Assembly (NCBI RefSeq): GCF_000716535.1
Contig: NZ_JNWV01000077.1
Location: forward strand, 1 to 29,459
Length of the DNA: 29,459 nt
Source of the DNA: Streptomyces flaveolus
Lineage (GTDB): Bacteria > Actinomycetota > Actinomycetes > Streptomycetales > Streptomycetaceae
Direction: 5' to 3'
Shown: one piece after another, positions 16,377-25,440 of the stretch
Layout: every line of letters begins with the position of its first letter
Position numbering within the stretch: the first letter of the stretch is position 1
Notes under the pieces: generated by a model
Databases searched by the model: none
What the model was told of the DNA's origin: nothing
Seen by the model: only the letters and a program-made list of their open reading frames with translations
Program-made: the position numbers and the translations under genes

Positions 16377-16806
16377 ATGAGAATCGCTGCCCCGGCCGCA
16401 TACATGCCCCGTTGGCCGCAGTGCGCGCTGCCTGCCGAACTGGTCCCCGCCACCGCCCGCCTGCGCTCTCATCTCCTCAACATGATCCAGCCGGACGGAA
16501 CCCTGCACAGCCCCTGCCACAGCCGCGTCCTGGAATCCGCACTGCTCATGACCCTCCTGGACCGCACCCGCCTGGAACCCGCCGCCCGCAGCCGTGGCCG
16601 CCTACCTGTCCCAGCACTGCGACTCTCCCGAACCGCTGGACCGGCTTCTGGCCCGGGCCGCCCTGAGCCACAAACCCGACCCGGACGGTCTGCTGGACGT
16701 GGAACGGTTCCTCGTCCGGGCCCGGACTTCCCCGGCCCCCGCAAGCGCGCCCTGCTACACGCCCTACCTGGCCGTGCAGCGCTCGGCCGAGTGCGGCCGG
16801 CCCTAA
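16377..16806 (+). pseudogene. N-terminal piece of a terpenoid cyclase/prenyltransferase-fold-like protein, several frameshifts
   Basis: ATG 16377 follows GGAGGAA at 16361. MRIAAPAAYMPRWPQCALPA leads to a helical segment LNMIQPDGTLHSPCHSRVLE and SALLMTLLDRT. 'QPDGTL...SRVLESALL' resembles the first repeats of squalene-hopene/terpenoid-cyclase-type alpha-alpha barrels. At about 16590 the frame changes to VAAYLSQHCDSPEPLDRLLA and RAALSHKPDPDGLLDVERFL, and near 16735 it changes back to GPRKRALLHALPG. Two or more lesions and loss of most of the ~500 residues expected make this a relic. It lies 70 bases after the truncated terpene synthase, in the same direction. The fold assignment is tentative. 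Confidence 0.55.
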
Positions 16807-16893
16807 CGGGCCCCGCCCCGTCTGCCTCGGTGGGAGGCAGTGAGGCAGGGCTGTAGCGGTGTCGGCAAGATCCGCCAGGTCAGCGTGGCAGGT

Positions 16894-17287
16894 TCAGAAC
16901 TCGCCGAACAGCGGCACCTGCTCAACCTCCAGTCCGTGCGGATGCGGTGCGGGCGGGCCGGGTGGCGGAACCGTCCAGCCGCGTCCCGGGCGACGTCGAC
17001 CGCCACCTTCAGCACCACCGCGGGCTCCACCAGGACCACCTCCAGCGTGCGCTGTGTTCCCCAGCCCGCAGAGAACGTCCACCCCTGCCACGGATGCACA
17101 CCCTGCGGCGGGACCAGGACGTCGCCCAGGGCGCGGCCTACGCGCTGGGACAGCGTGGTGCTGCGCTCGTCGTGCTGCAGCCGTCCCGCGGGGTCGTAGC
17201 GCGGCCGAGCAGCACCGTCCGGGAGCCGTTCACGGCACCGATGACGGCCTCGGTGGCGGTGCGCACCTTGTACTTCCGCCACGCCCC
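16894..17287 (-). pseudogene. ATP-dependent DNA ligase, C-terminal fragment with two frameshifts
   Basis: Read on the minus strand from about 17287: WRKYKVRTATEAVIGAVNGS and RTVLLGR. A shift near 17201 (GC repeated in GGCCGCGCTACGAC) then leads to RYDPAGRLQHDERSTTLSQR, VGRALGDVLVP, WTFSAGWGTQRTLEVVLVEP and VDVARDAAGRFRHPARPHRI. A second shift near 16938 leads to the end LEVEQVPLFGEF and TGA at 16894-16896. WRKYKVR is ligase motif V; the rest is the OB-fold of actinobacterial ATP-dependent ligases. It is the complementary half of the piece at 5177-5580, but on the other strand and 11 kb away, so it may come from the same broken gene or a paralogue. Confidence 0.8.
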
Positions 17288-17302
17288 GGCGCCCCCGTAG
17301 GG

Positions 17303-17440
17303 CTGGCGAAGGACCTGCCGCCGGGCATGGAGCTGCCGACGGACAAGGACCTGAAGGACGCGCCCAACGCCAAGGTGACGGCGGACTTCACCCTCAAGAA
17401 CGGCGAGCTGTCCCAGGTGGACGTGGACCTCCGGCGGGCT
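17303..17440 (+). pseudogene. fragment of an unrecognised, possibly lipoprotein, gene
   Basis: A patch of well-formed protein sequence (LAKDLPPGMELPTDKDLKDA, PNAKVTADFTLKNGELSQVD) abuts the ligase remnant. It resembles a beta-rich C-terminal portion of Streptomyces lipoproteins, but has no start, no signal and no continuation after about 17440. The family is not certain. Confidence 0.35.
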
Positions 17441-17560
17441 CGCGTGACCACCGTATCCGACGGCAAGCACGGTCTCAGTCCGCGCACTGCGACCGTGCTT
17501 GCTGCCGTCTGCGACCGGACTCAGCGGCCAGGAACGTCCCGCCGGCCGCTTCAGCCACCG

Positions 17561-18520
17561 TCAGTGACGACCGTGCAGCCGCGCGCCGACGATGTTCGGG
17601 TCGACGGCGGTGAAGTAGGCGGCGTCCGTGACGTACACCCGGTCGCGGCGCACGGCGACGGCCGTGGGGTTCTGCAGCCCGTCGGCGGCGGTGAGGACGG
17701 TGCGGTGGGAGCCGTCCCCGCGGACCAGCTCGACCTCGTTGCCGGGGTTGGTGGAGACGAGGGCGTCGTCGCCGTGTCCGGTGAAGTCGAAGTCGTCGAC
17801 CGGGCCCAGTCCGTCCGCCACGCGGTGGACCTGGCCGGCCGTGCCGTCGTGGCGGACCGGTATGCGCAGCAGCGTGCCCCGGTCGAAGTTGCCGACCCAT
17901 ACGGCGCCGTGGCGCACCTTCAGCCCGTTGGCACCGAACTTGCCCGGCGTGGCGGACAGTTCCGGAGCCTGTGACCAGACCGTGGCGGTGCCGCCGCCCA
18001 GGGGGACGCGCCACACCGCGCCGAGGGCGGAGTCGCTGACGTACAACCGGCCGCGGTACAGGGCGAGGCTGTTGGGCACGGCGGCGGCCGGCAGGGCGGC
18101 CACCCGGCGCGGGGCGCCGTGCTGGGGCAGCTGCCACACGCCTGTCAGGGCGTCGGTGCCGGCGGCATAGGTGACGTACCGCGTGCCGTCCGGCGACACG
18201 ACGATGCCGCCCACGAAGGCCCGGCCGATGAGCGGAACATCGGTTCCCTCGGGCGGGGCGGGCAGGGTGGCCAGCGTGGTCAGGTGTCCGTCGGGGGTCA
18301 GCCGCTCGATGCCGCGGGCGAAGGACATCGTCAGGTCGAGGGAGCCGTCGCGTTCGACGGTCAGGTTCTCGGGCTGCTCACCGGCCGCCAGGTCCAGGTG
18401 CCTGATCGTGTGGACGTCGGTCAGCGCCGGGTCCGCGGCCAGCGCCTGGCCGCCCGGAGCCGCCAGCGAGACGGCCAGCGCGGTGACCGTGAGCAGCGAA
18501 GCGGTGGTGCTGCGTTTCAC
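17561..18520 (-). CDS. secreted SMP-30/gluconolactonase-like beta-propeller protein
   Basis: The product is 319 aa from GTG 18520, with AAAGG upstream. The signal peptide (MKRSTTASLLTVTALAVSLA, cleavage after GGQALA) is followed by six-bladed-propeller repeats: FVGGIVVSPDGTRYVTYA, PNSLALYRGRLYVSDSALG, GANGLKVRHGAVWVGNFDRG, DDFDFTGHGDDALVSTNPGN and NPTAVAVRRDRVYVTDAAY. 'NGL...VWV.N...G.L' is the pattern of SMP-30/NHL-type esterases or lactonases; metal ligands (Glu/Asn/Asp) cannot be assigned with certainty. It is the last gene after the two aldo/keto reductases on the same strand (82-base gap), so it may be co-transcribed or independent. Confidence 0.8.
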   Translation of the reverse strand: MKRSTTASLLTVTALAVSLAAPGGQALAADPALTDVHTIRHLDLAAGEQPENLTVERDGSLDLTMSFARGIERLTPDGHLTTLATLPAPPEGTDVPLIGRAFVGGIVVSPDGTRYVTYAAGTDALTGVWQLPQHGAPRRVAALPAAAVPNSLALYRGRLYVSDSALGAVWRVPLGGGTATVWSQAPELSATPGKFGANGLKVRHGAVWVGNFDRGTLLRIPVRHDGTAGQVHRVADGLGPVDDFDFTGHGDDALVSTNPGNEVELVRGDGSHRTVLTAADGLQNPTAVAVRRDRVYVTDAAYFTAVDPNIVGARLHGRH

Positions 18521-18602
18521 GATTGCCTTTCGTCGGAATCGGGGTGGTCGTTGGGAGGGACCCGGGGGCCGTGGTGGTGGCGCCGGCGGGTGGGTGTCCG
18601 GT

Positions 18603-19679
18603 TCAGGGCTGGTGGCGGGTGGTGACGCGGGCGCCGCCGAAGATGAGGTCCTGGACCATGGGGGTGGAGACGAAGCCGTACGGGAAGACGGGGTCGGGGC
18701 GGCTGACGGCGTCCAGGCGTGCGATGTGTTCCTGGTCGAGGACGACGTCGAGTGCTCCGAGGTTGTCCTCCAGCTGGCTTACGGTGCGCGCGCCGAGGAC
18801 CGGGGAGACGACGGCCGGGTTGAGCAGGGTCCAGGCCAGTGCGACCTGGGCCGGGCTGGCGCCCACCTGGGCGGCGACCTCCTTGACCGCCTCGGCGATG
18901 GTCACGCCGCGCTCGGTGAGGTTGCCGGAGGCCGCGATCACTCCCTTGCGGGAGCCGGCCGCGGAGTTCTGCTCCTCCTGCCCGGCCAGGTCGGCCCGGC
19001 TGTACTTGCCGGTGAGCAGCCCGCCGCCGAGCGCGGACCAGGGCAGTACGCCCAGTCCCAGCTCACGTGCCATCGGGATCAGCTCGTGCTCCACGGTCCG
19101 CTGGATGAGGCTGTACTCGATCTGCAGCGCGATCAGGGGCGTCCAGCCGCGCAGGTCGGCGAGCGTCTGCATGGCGGAGATCCGCCAGGCCGGGGTGTTG
19201 GAGATGCCGATGTAACTGACCTTGCCGCCGCGTACCAGGTCGTCCAGGCCCCGCATGACCTCCTCGTGCGGGGTCGTGTGATCCCAGCCGTGCAGGTAGA
19301 ACAGGTCGATGTGATCGGTGCCGAGGTTGCGCAGGCTGGTCTCCAGCGACCGCACCATGTTCAGGCGGTGGTTGCCGCCCGAGTTCGGGTTCCCCCGCTC
19401 ACGGGCCATGGTGTACTTCGTGGCGATGACGACCTTGTCCCGCTTGTCCTTGACGAACTGCCCGAGGAGGCGCTCCGCGGAGCCGTCGGTGTAGTTGACG
19501 GACGTGTCGACGAAGTTGCCGCCCCGGTCGACGTACAGGTCGAAGATGCGGCGGGCCTCGTCGGGCCCCGCGCCCCAGCCCCAGTCGTCACCGAAGGTCA
19601 TGGTGCCCAGGGACAGGGGAGAGACACGAAGACCCGAACGCCCCAGAAGACGGTAGTCGGACAGGGAATCAGTGCTCAT
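18603..19679 (-). CDS. aldo/keto reductase (longer, YajO/tas-like type)
   Basis: The product is 358 aa. The catalytic tetrad is complete: D58 (FVDTSVNY), Y63, K88 (IATKYTM) and H130 (DLFYLHGWD). The NADPH-binding end is recognisable at VSPVLGARTVSQLEDNLGAL. It reduces aldehydes or ketones to alcohols with NADPH. Only ~25-30% like the next reductase by eye, so a different subfamily. It follows AKR 19759-20736 by 79 bases and the exporter further upstream, all on the minus strand, so these may form one operon of detoxification genes. Confidence 0.93.
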   Translation of the reverse strand: MSTDSLSDYRLLGRSGLRVSPLSLGTMTFGDDWGWGAGPDEARRIFDLYVDRGGNFVDTSVNYTDGSAERLLGQFVKDKRDKVVIATKYTMARERGNPNSGGNHRLNMVRSLETSLRNLGTDHIDLFYLHGWDHTTPHEEVMRGLDDLVRGGKVSYIGISNTPAWRISAMQTLADLRGWTPLIALQIEYSLIQRTVEHELIPMARELGLGVLPWSALGGGLLTGKYSRADLAGQEEQNSAAGSRKGVIAASGNLTERGVTIAEAVKEVAAQVGASPAQVALAWTLLNPAVVSPVLGARTVSQLEDNLGALDVVLDQEHIARLDAVSRPDPVFPYGFVSTPMVQDLIFGGARVTTRHQP

Positions 19680-19758
19680 GGAATGCTCTCTCAGTGGTCT
19701 CTGATGTTCAGTGGTGTGCGGTGTTCAGTAGGGCCCGGTGGGCGGTGTGTTCGCTGGT

Positions 19759-20736
<978 letters not shown>

Positions 20737-20751
20737 GTCTTTCTCCTGACT

Positions 20752-21966
20752 TCAGTTCGCTTGTGCTGTTTCCGCTGCCATGAGGGTGCGCGTTCGTGCC
20801 CAGACGAGCGCGCCGAGTGCGGACAGACCGGCTCCCGTCCAGCAGATCGCGCTCCAGCCGCCGACCGCCCACAGCGCGGTCGCGACGGTCGAACCAAGGG
20901 CGCCACCGCAGAAGTTGCCGCAGACGTACACGGTGTTGACGCGGCTGCGCGCTTCCGGTGACAGCGCCAGGACGCGTGCCTGGTTCAGGATGTTGCGGGA
21001 CTGGGTGGCCACGTCCAGGGCGAGGATCGAGACGATCAGCCAGGCGAAGTCGTGCGCGCCGGCCATCCCGCAGAGCCAGGCCACGATCGCCAGCGCCCAG
21101 GACCAGCCGGTCACGGGCACGGACCAGCCCCGGTCATGAAGGCGTCCGGACCCCTGTGCCGCCAGCGATCCCACCAGCCCGACGACCCCGAGCAGGCCGA
21201 TCCGGGCCGTGGACCAGTCGTGGGGAGGGCCGCTGAGCAGAAAGGTGAGGGCCGTCCAGAACATGGTGAAGGTGGCGAAGCCGATCGATCCAAAAGCGAC
21301 CGCCACACGCAGCACGGGCTCCTTGAGCAGGGACGCCGTGGAGCGCAGCAACTGCCGGTACGGCACCGTCGTCCTGGCCGGCAGCGAGGGGGTCACCCGG
21401 TACAGGACCACCGCCAGCACCACCATGACACACGCGGCGACGACGTACACGGCACGCCATCCGGCCACTTCCGCGATCAGCCCGCTGACGACCCGAGCCA
21501 CCAGGATGCCGGTCACGAGACCGCTGACCACGACGCCCACCACGCGCCCCCTGTCGGCGTCGGCCGCCAGGTCGCCCGCGAACGCGACCAGCACCTGCCC
21601 GGACACGGTCGTCACACCCATGGCGACGAACGCCGCGGCCAGCACCGGGACCCCGGGCGCGACCGAGCAGATCGCGAGCGCCGCCGCGCACGCGACCATG
21701 AGGGACGGTACGAGCCGGCGCCGGTCCCGGCGATCACCGAGGGGGACCAGGAGCACGATCCCGAGCGCGTACCCGACCTGGACCGCGGTGACCAGCAACC
21801 CGGTGGAGCCTTCGCTCACGTGCAGCGAATCCGCGATGTCCCCCAGCAGAGGCTGCGCGTAGTAGAGGTTGCCGACCGCGGCACCACCCGCCACGGCGAA
21901 CAACAGAGTCAGGACGCGATTCATCCGGGTCCCAGCTGTCGTGCAGAGTTCCTTGCTGAGTGCCAC
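20752..21966 (-). CDS. MFS transporter, probable drug/metabolite exporter
   Basis: The product is about 404 aa from GTG 21966, with AAGGGAG eight bases upstream; an ATG at 22047 in frame adds residues without membrane character. It has about 12 predicted helices, from VLTLLFAVAGGAAVGNLYYA to the last WSAICWTGAGLSALGALVWA. The loop 2-3 motif A appears as PLGDRRDRRRLV. NLYYAQPLL in helix 1 and SRNILNQARV between helices fit the YnfM/arabinose-efflux-like MFS exporters. It heads the minus-strand run with two reductases and is divergent from the third reductase. Confidence 0.9.
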   Translation of the reverse strand: MALSKELCTTAGTRMNRVLTLLFAVAGGAAVGNLYYAQPLLGDIADSLHVSEGSTGLLVTAVQVGYALGIVLLVPLGDRRDRRRLVPSLMVACAAALAICSVAPGVPVLAAAFVAMGVTTVSGQVLVAFAGDLAADADRGRVVGVVVSGLVTGILVARVVSGLIAEVAGWRAVYVVAACVMVVLAVVLYRVTPSLPARTTVPYRQLLRSTASLLKEPVLRVAVAFGSIGFATFTMFWTALTFLLSGPPHDWSTARIGLLGVVGLVGSLAAQGSGRLHDRGWSVPVTGWSWALAIVAWLCGMAGAHDFAWLIVSILALDVATQSRNILNQARVLALSPEARSRVNTVYVCGNFCGGALGSTVATALWAVGGWSAICWTGAGLSALGALVWARTRTLMAAETAQAN

Positions 21967-22074
21967 GTTGATGACTCCCTTGATGTCATGTGTGAGGACG
22001 GACGCTCGTCTCATCGCCAACACTGTGGAGCCTGCTGCGGTCGACATCCGTCAACCAGGACGCAGGTTTCCCTG

Positions 22075-22092
22075 GGTGTGGCACACCGTGGA
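22075..22092. promoter_or_regulatory. candidate operator between the MFS exporter and AKR genes
   Basis: GGTGTG-g-CACACC (22075-22087) is a perfect 6-1-6 palindrome. The 15-mer GTGGCACACCGTGGA (22078-22092) recurs with one mismatch at 24418-24432. It lies 111 bases before the exporter start and ~268 before the reductase start. Confidence 0.5.
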
Positions 22093-22359
22093 TCGACACC
22101 GCCGATCCGCATACCGTGCGTACCGTGGCGTCAGCGGTCACCGCGGGGTCGGAAGCCGGGCTTCCCCGGGACGCGCCCGGTTCACCTGCCGTGGTCGTGG
22201 GGACATCCCGACCGCGCACTGGACGGAACGCCTGACAGCGTCCCGTCCCGTGGTGCGCAAGGCTGGAGACCCTGGCACCGCGGGCAGGGCCACGAGCCGG
22301 CCGCCTGTCGGAGTGGAACCGTTCCCAACGGGGGGACTCACTGGCAAGGAAGGGACTCG

Positions 22360-23337
22360 ATGATGAAATCAGTGGCACTCGGTGCGATGACGGTGTCGGC
22401 GCAGGGGCTCGGCTGCATGGGCATGAGCGAGTACTACGGGCCGACCGACTGGGACGAGTCGATCACCACGATCCGTCGTGCGATCGACCTGGGCATCACC
22501 CTCTTCGACACCGCCGACCAGTACGGCAGCGGTCACAACGAGGTTCTGCTCGGCCGCGGTGTCGCCGGGCGTCGCGACGACGTCCGCATCGCGACGAAGT
22601 TCGGCATCGACCGTAGCTCCGGAGACGACGCACGGACGTTCCGTGGAGACGCCGCCTACGTCAAGCGCTCCGCCGAGGCCTCCCTGACCCGGCTGGGCAT
22701 CGACGTCATCGACCTGTACTACCTGCACCGGCCGCCGCAGAACGCCGAGATCGAGGAGACGGTGGGCGCCATGGCCGACCTCGTGAAGGCCGGCAAGGTG
22801 CGTCACCTCGGCCTGTCCGAGGTGGACGCGGACCTGCTGCGTCGGGCCCACGCCGTGCACCCCATCACCGCCGTGCAGAGCGAGTACTCACTGTGGACAC
22901 GCGACGTCGAAGCGGTGACCCCGGTCATGGCCGAGCTGGGCGTGGGTCTGGTGCCGTACTCGCCCCTCGGCCGGGGATTCCTGACCGGCACGTTCGACCC
23001 CAAGGCCATCACCGCGGACGACGTCCGCGCGCGCAACGCGCGGTTCGGAGGCAGCGACTACCAGGCGAACCTCCGCATCGCCGACACCGTGCGCGAGATC
23101 GCCGCGGAGCGCGGCCTGGCGCCCGCGCAGGTCGCCCTGGCCTGGGTCTCCGCCCAGTCCGAGCGGCTGGGCGTGCCGATCGTGCCCATCCCCGGCACCA
23201 AGCGGGTGCGCTGGCTGGAGCAGAACGCCGCCGCCGTCGACGTGGTCCTGGACGACGACGCCCTCGACCGTCTGCAACCGCTCGACCAGTTCGTGCACGG
23301 CAGCAGGCTCCTGTCCCACGGCATCCGGACGAACTGA
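22360..23337 (+). CDS. aldo/keto reductase (AKR13-like), paralogue of 19759-20736
   Basis: The product is 325 aa from ATG 22360 (or ATG 22363), after AAGGAAGGG at 22346. Tetrad: D50 (LFDTADQYG), Y55, K80 (IATKFG) and H123 (DLYYLHRPP). The segments [20 protein letters not shown] and [13 protein letters not shown] are nearly identical to the minus-strand paralogue, and IPGTKRVRWLEQNAA forms the NADPH site. A substrate cannot be derived from sequence. It is divergent from the exporter gene and ends before a bidirectional terminator. Confidence 0.94.
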   Translation: MMKSVALGAMTVSAQGLGCMGMSEYYGPTDWDESITTIRRAIDLGITLFDTADQYGSGHNEVLLGRGVAGRRDDVRIATKFGIDRSSGDDARTFRGDAAYVKRSAEASLTRLGIDVIDLYYLHRPPQNAEIEETVGAMADLVKAGKVRHLGLSEVDADLLRRAHAVHPITAVQSEYSLWTRDVEAVTPVMAELGVGLVPYSPLGRGFLTGTFDPKAITADDVRARNARFGGSDYQANLRIADTVREIAAERGLAPAQVALAWVSAQSERLGVPIVPIPGTKRVRWLEQNAAAVDVVLDDDALDRLQPLDQFVHGSRLLSHGIRTN

Positions 23338-23395
23338 GCCGTACCCGGCGGCAGAGTCAGCCGAGGCACTCGCCCGCGGGCGTACGGCCGCGAAC

Positions 23396-23452
23396 CACCC
23401 GGACCCCGGTCACCGCGCGGTCCTCACCCTCTGCGCGGTGCGGCTCCGGGTG
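23396..23452. terminator. bidirectional terminator between converging genes
   Basis: CACCCGGA (23396-23403) pairs perfectly with TCCGGGTG (23445-23452), with an inner ACCGCGC/GCGCGGT stem. It lies between the 3' ends of the reductase (+) and the XRE regulator (-). Confidence 0.6.
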
Positions 23453-23462
23453 GCACGGCAGG

Positions 23463-24377
23463 TCAGGCGAACGGACCGGAGGGCGGTTCGGCGATCCTCT
23501 CCTCACTGCCGGACCGGGGCCGGCCGGAACCGGGGGACCGCTCTCCGGGCCGGGGGGCGGCACTGAGGCTGCCGAGGATGGCGAGCCGGTCGCGCGTGCT
23601 CGTCTCCGGCCGCGCCCGGTACACCTTGACCAGCAGGTCAGGGGACGCGCTGGGCCGCAGCGTCTCGTAGGCGAGGTCCAGGTCGCCGACCTGCGGGTGC
23701 CGCAGCAGCAGCATGCCGGACGTCTTCTCGCGCACCTCCGCCCGCCGCCAGTGGCGGGTGAAGTCCTCGCTGTGCAGCGTGAGCTCGCCGACGAGGGACC
23801 TCAGTTCCGGGTCGCCGAGGCGATGACTGGCGGCGGCGCGCAGGGAGGCGACGGTGGAGGCCGCGACCGTCTCCCAGTCACGGAAGAAGGTGTGAGAGGC
23901 ATCATCGATGAACAGCAGGCGGGCCAGGTTGTCCCGGTGCGGGTGACCGTCGTAGAGGGCGGCACCGAGCGCGTTCGCCGCGACCACGTTCATGCAGCGG
24001 TCCGTGACGATGGCCGGATGGGCGCTCCAGTCGTCCAGCAGGGCCAGCAGATTGGGTCCGGGTTCCCGGTCGGCGGGCCCGGCGGACTCGCCGACCGTAT
24101 CGGGGGAGGCGAGGGCGAAGAGGTAACGCTGGGCGTCGGGATTCAGTTGCAGCACTCTGGCCAGCGCCTTCAGCACGCTGGGCGAGGGGTGCCGCTCCCG
24201 GCCCTGCTCCAGCCGCGCGTAGTAGTCGGCGCTGAGGCCGGCGAGTGCGGCGACCTCCTCACGGCGCAGTCCCGGTACCCGCCGGTAACCGTTGCCTTCC
24301 ATGAGTCCGGCCTGCGACGGGGTGATCCGGGCACGCCTGGCCTTGAGGTACTGCCCCAGCTCGTTGCGCTCCTTCAT
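23463..24377 (-). CDS. XRE-family regulator with MmyB-like ligand-binding domain
   Basis: The product is 304 aa. The N-terminus ELGQYLKARRARITPSQAGL is followed by the helix-turn-helix: VPGLRREEVAALAGLSADYY, then the recognition-helix region ARLEQGRERHPSPSVLKALA. From ~residue 105 there is the MmyB-type domain (NLLALLDDWSAHPAIVTDRC, MNVVAANALGAALY) that in this family binds a fatty-acid-like or other small ligand. Divergent from an SDR gene, the classic arrangement in which this group represses the neighbouring dehydrogenase. The shared 15-mer at 24418 and 22078 suggests it also controls the exporter/reductase genes. Confidence 0.93.
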   Translation of the reverse strand: MKERNELGQYLKARRARITPSQAGLMEGNGYRRVPGLRREEVAALAGLSADYYARLEQGRERHPSPSVLKALARVLQLNPDAQRYLFALASPDTVGESAGPADREPGPNLLALLDDWSAHPAIVTDRCMNVVAANALGAALYDGHPHRDNLARLLFIDDASHTFFRDWETVAASTVASLRAAASHRLGDPELRSLVGELTLHSEDFTRHWRRAEVREKTSGMLLLRHPQVGDLDLAYETLRPSASPDLLVKVYRARPETSTRDRLAILGSLSAAPRPGERSPGSGRPRSGSEERIAEPPSGPFA

Positions 24378-24417
24378 ACCGTTCAGGCTAGACGCCGCAT
24401 TCCCGGTCAGGGAGGCC

Positions 24418-24432
24418 GTGGCACACCCTGGA
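24418..24432. promoter_or_regulatory. candidate operator between the XRE regulator and SDR genes
   Basis: GTGGCACACCCTGGA matches the site at 22078-22092 in 14 of 15 bases. It is enclosed by GGAGGC (24411-24416) and GCCTCC (24434-24439), 41 bases upstream of the regulator start and 77 bases upstream of the SDR. Confidence 0.5.
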
Positions 24433-24508
24433 AGCCTCCCGGGTCAGTCACCATCTTCGAACTGCACAGCCGTGCTCCGTAAGCCAGCGAGTTTAAAGGA
24501 GACAAGTG

Positions 24509-25336
24509 ATGTCAGTCTGGTTTGTCACCGGCGCTTCCCGTGGCCTGGGCCGCGCCATCGTCGAGGCCGCTGTCACCGCCGGTGACCAGGTCGTGGCCGC
24601 TGTCCGCACCCCGGACTCCGTGGCCGACCTGCCCTCCGACCAGGTCCTCGTGGTCCCGCTCGACGTGCGGGACGAGGGCATGGCCGCCGCGGCGGTGGAG
24701 GCGGCGGTCGAGCGCTTCGGCCGTATCGACGTGCTCGTGAACAACGCGGGCTACGGCCTGCTCGGCCCCGTGGAGGAGACCAGTGACAAGGAGGCCCGCG
24801 ACCTCTTCGACGTCAACTTCTTCGGGCTCCTCAACGTCACACGGCAGGTTCTCCCCGTGCTGCGCCGCCAGCGGTCCGGCCGGGTCATCAACATCAGTTC
24901 GGTGGGCGGCTTCACCGCACTGCCCGGTTCAGGCGTCTACGCCGCCACGAAGTTCGCGGTGGAGGCCGTCACCGAGTCCCTCGCCGCCGAACTCGCGGGC
25001 AGCGGCGTGACCGTCCACGTCGTGGAGCCGGGCGCGTTCCGTACCGAATTCCTGGACGAGTCGAGCATCCGCGTCACGGCCGCCGAGCCGATCACCGCCT
25101 ACGAGGCGACGGTGCACTCGGGCCGGCCCGCGTTCCTGGCGGCCAGCGGTTCACAGCCTGGTGACCCCGCCAAGGCGGCGCAAGCCGTCCTGACGCTCGC
25201 CGGGGCGGAGGAACCGCCGCTGCGCCTGCAACTCGGCGCGGACAGCGTCAACCGTGTCCAGGCGAAGCTGGACCTCGTCAGGCGAGAGCTCGACACCTGG
25301 CGCGAGCTGAGCCTGTCCACCGCGTACGACGACTGA
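24509..25336 (+). CDS. short-chain dehydrogenase/reductase
   Basis: The product is 275 aa from ATG 24509; AAAGGAG at 24495-24501 gives good spacing (a GTG at 24506 is an alternative). It has the classical SDR order: TGASRGLG at 7-14 for NAD(P), LDVRDE near 51, NNAG at 78-81, the ISS triad serine near 130-131, then Y144 and K148 in YAATK, followed by EPGAFRTEF. The full catalytic set indicates an active NAD(P)H-dependent oxidoreductase. The C-terminal third is close to the group often encoded next to MmyB-type regulators. Divergent from that regulator here. Confidence 0.95.
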   Translation: MSVWFVTGASRGLGRAIVEAAVTAGDQVVAAVRTPDSVADLPSDQVLVVPLDVRDEGMAAAAVEAAVERFGRIDVLVNNAGYGLLGPVEETSDKEARDLFDVNFFGLLNVTRQVLPVLRRQRSGRVINISSVGGFTALPGSGVYAATKFAVEAVTESLAAELAGSGVTVHVVEPGAFRTEFLDESSIRVTAAEPITAYEATVHSGRPAFLAASGSQPGDPAKAAQAVLTLAGAEEPPLRLQLGADSVNRVQAKLDLVRRELDTWRELSLSTAYDD

Positions 25337-25342
25337 GCCGGC

Positions 25343-25371
25343 CCGGGCGGGTCGGCTGACGTCCTGCCCGG
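25343..25371. terminator. hairpin after the SDR gene
   Basis: CCGGGCGGG (25343-25351) pairs with CCTGCCCGG (25363-25371) with one mismatch, starting 7 bases past the SDR stop codon. Confidence 0.5.
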
Positions 25372-25440
25372 CGCGCGGGGTGCCGGCCATGGCGGCGGTA
25401 CCCCACGGTCCCGGTGAACTACTGCTCGATTGGATCGGAT

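Noticed and set aside
21052..22359. Long plus-strand frame opposite the MFS gene and joined to the third AKR
   Set aside because: The upstream part is the antisense shadow of the exporter; the AKR family match starts only at 22360.
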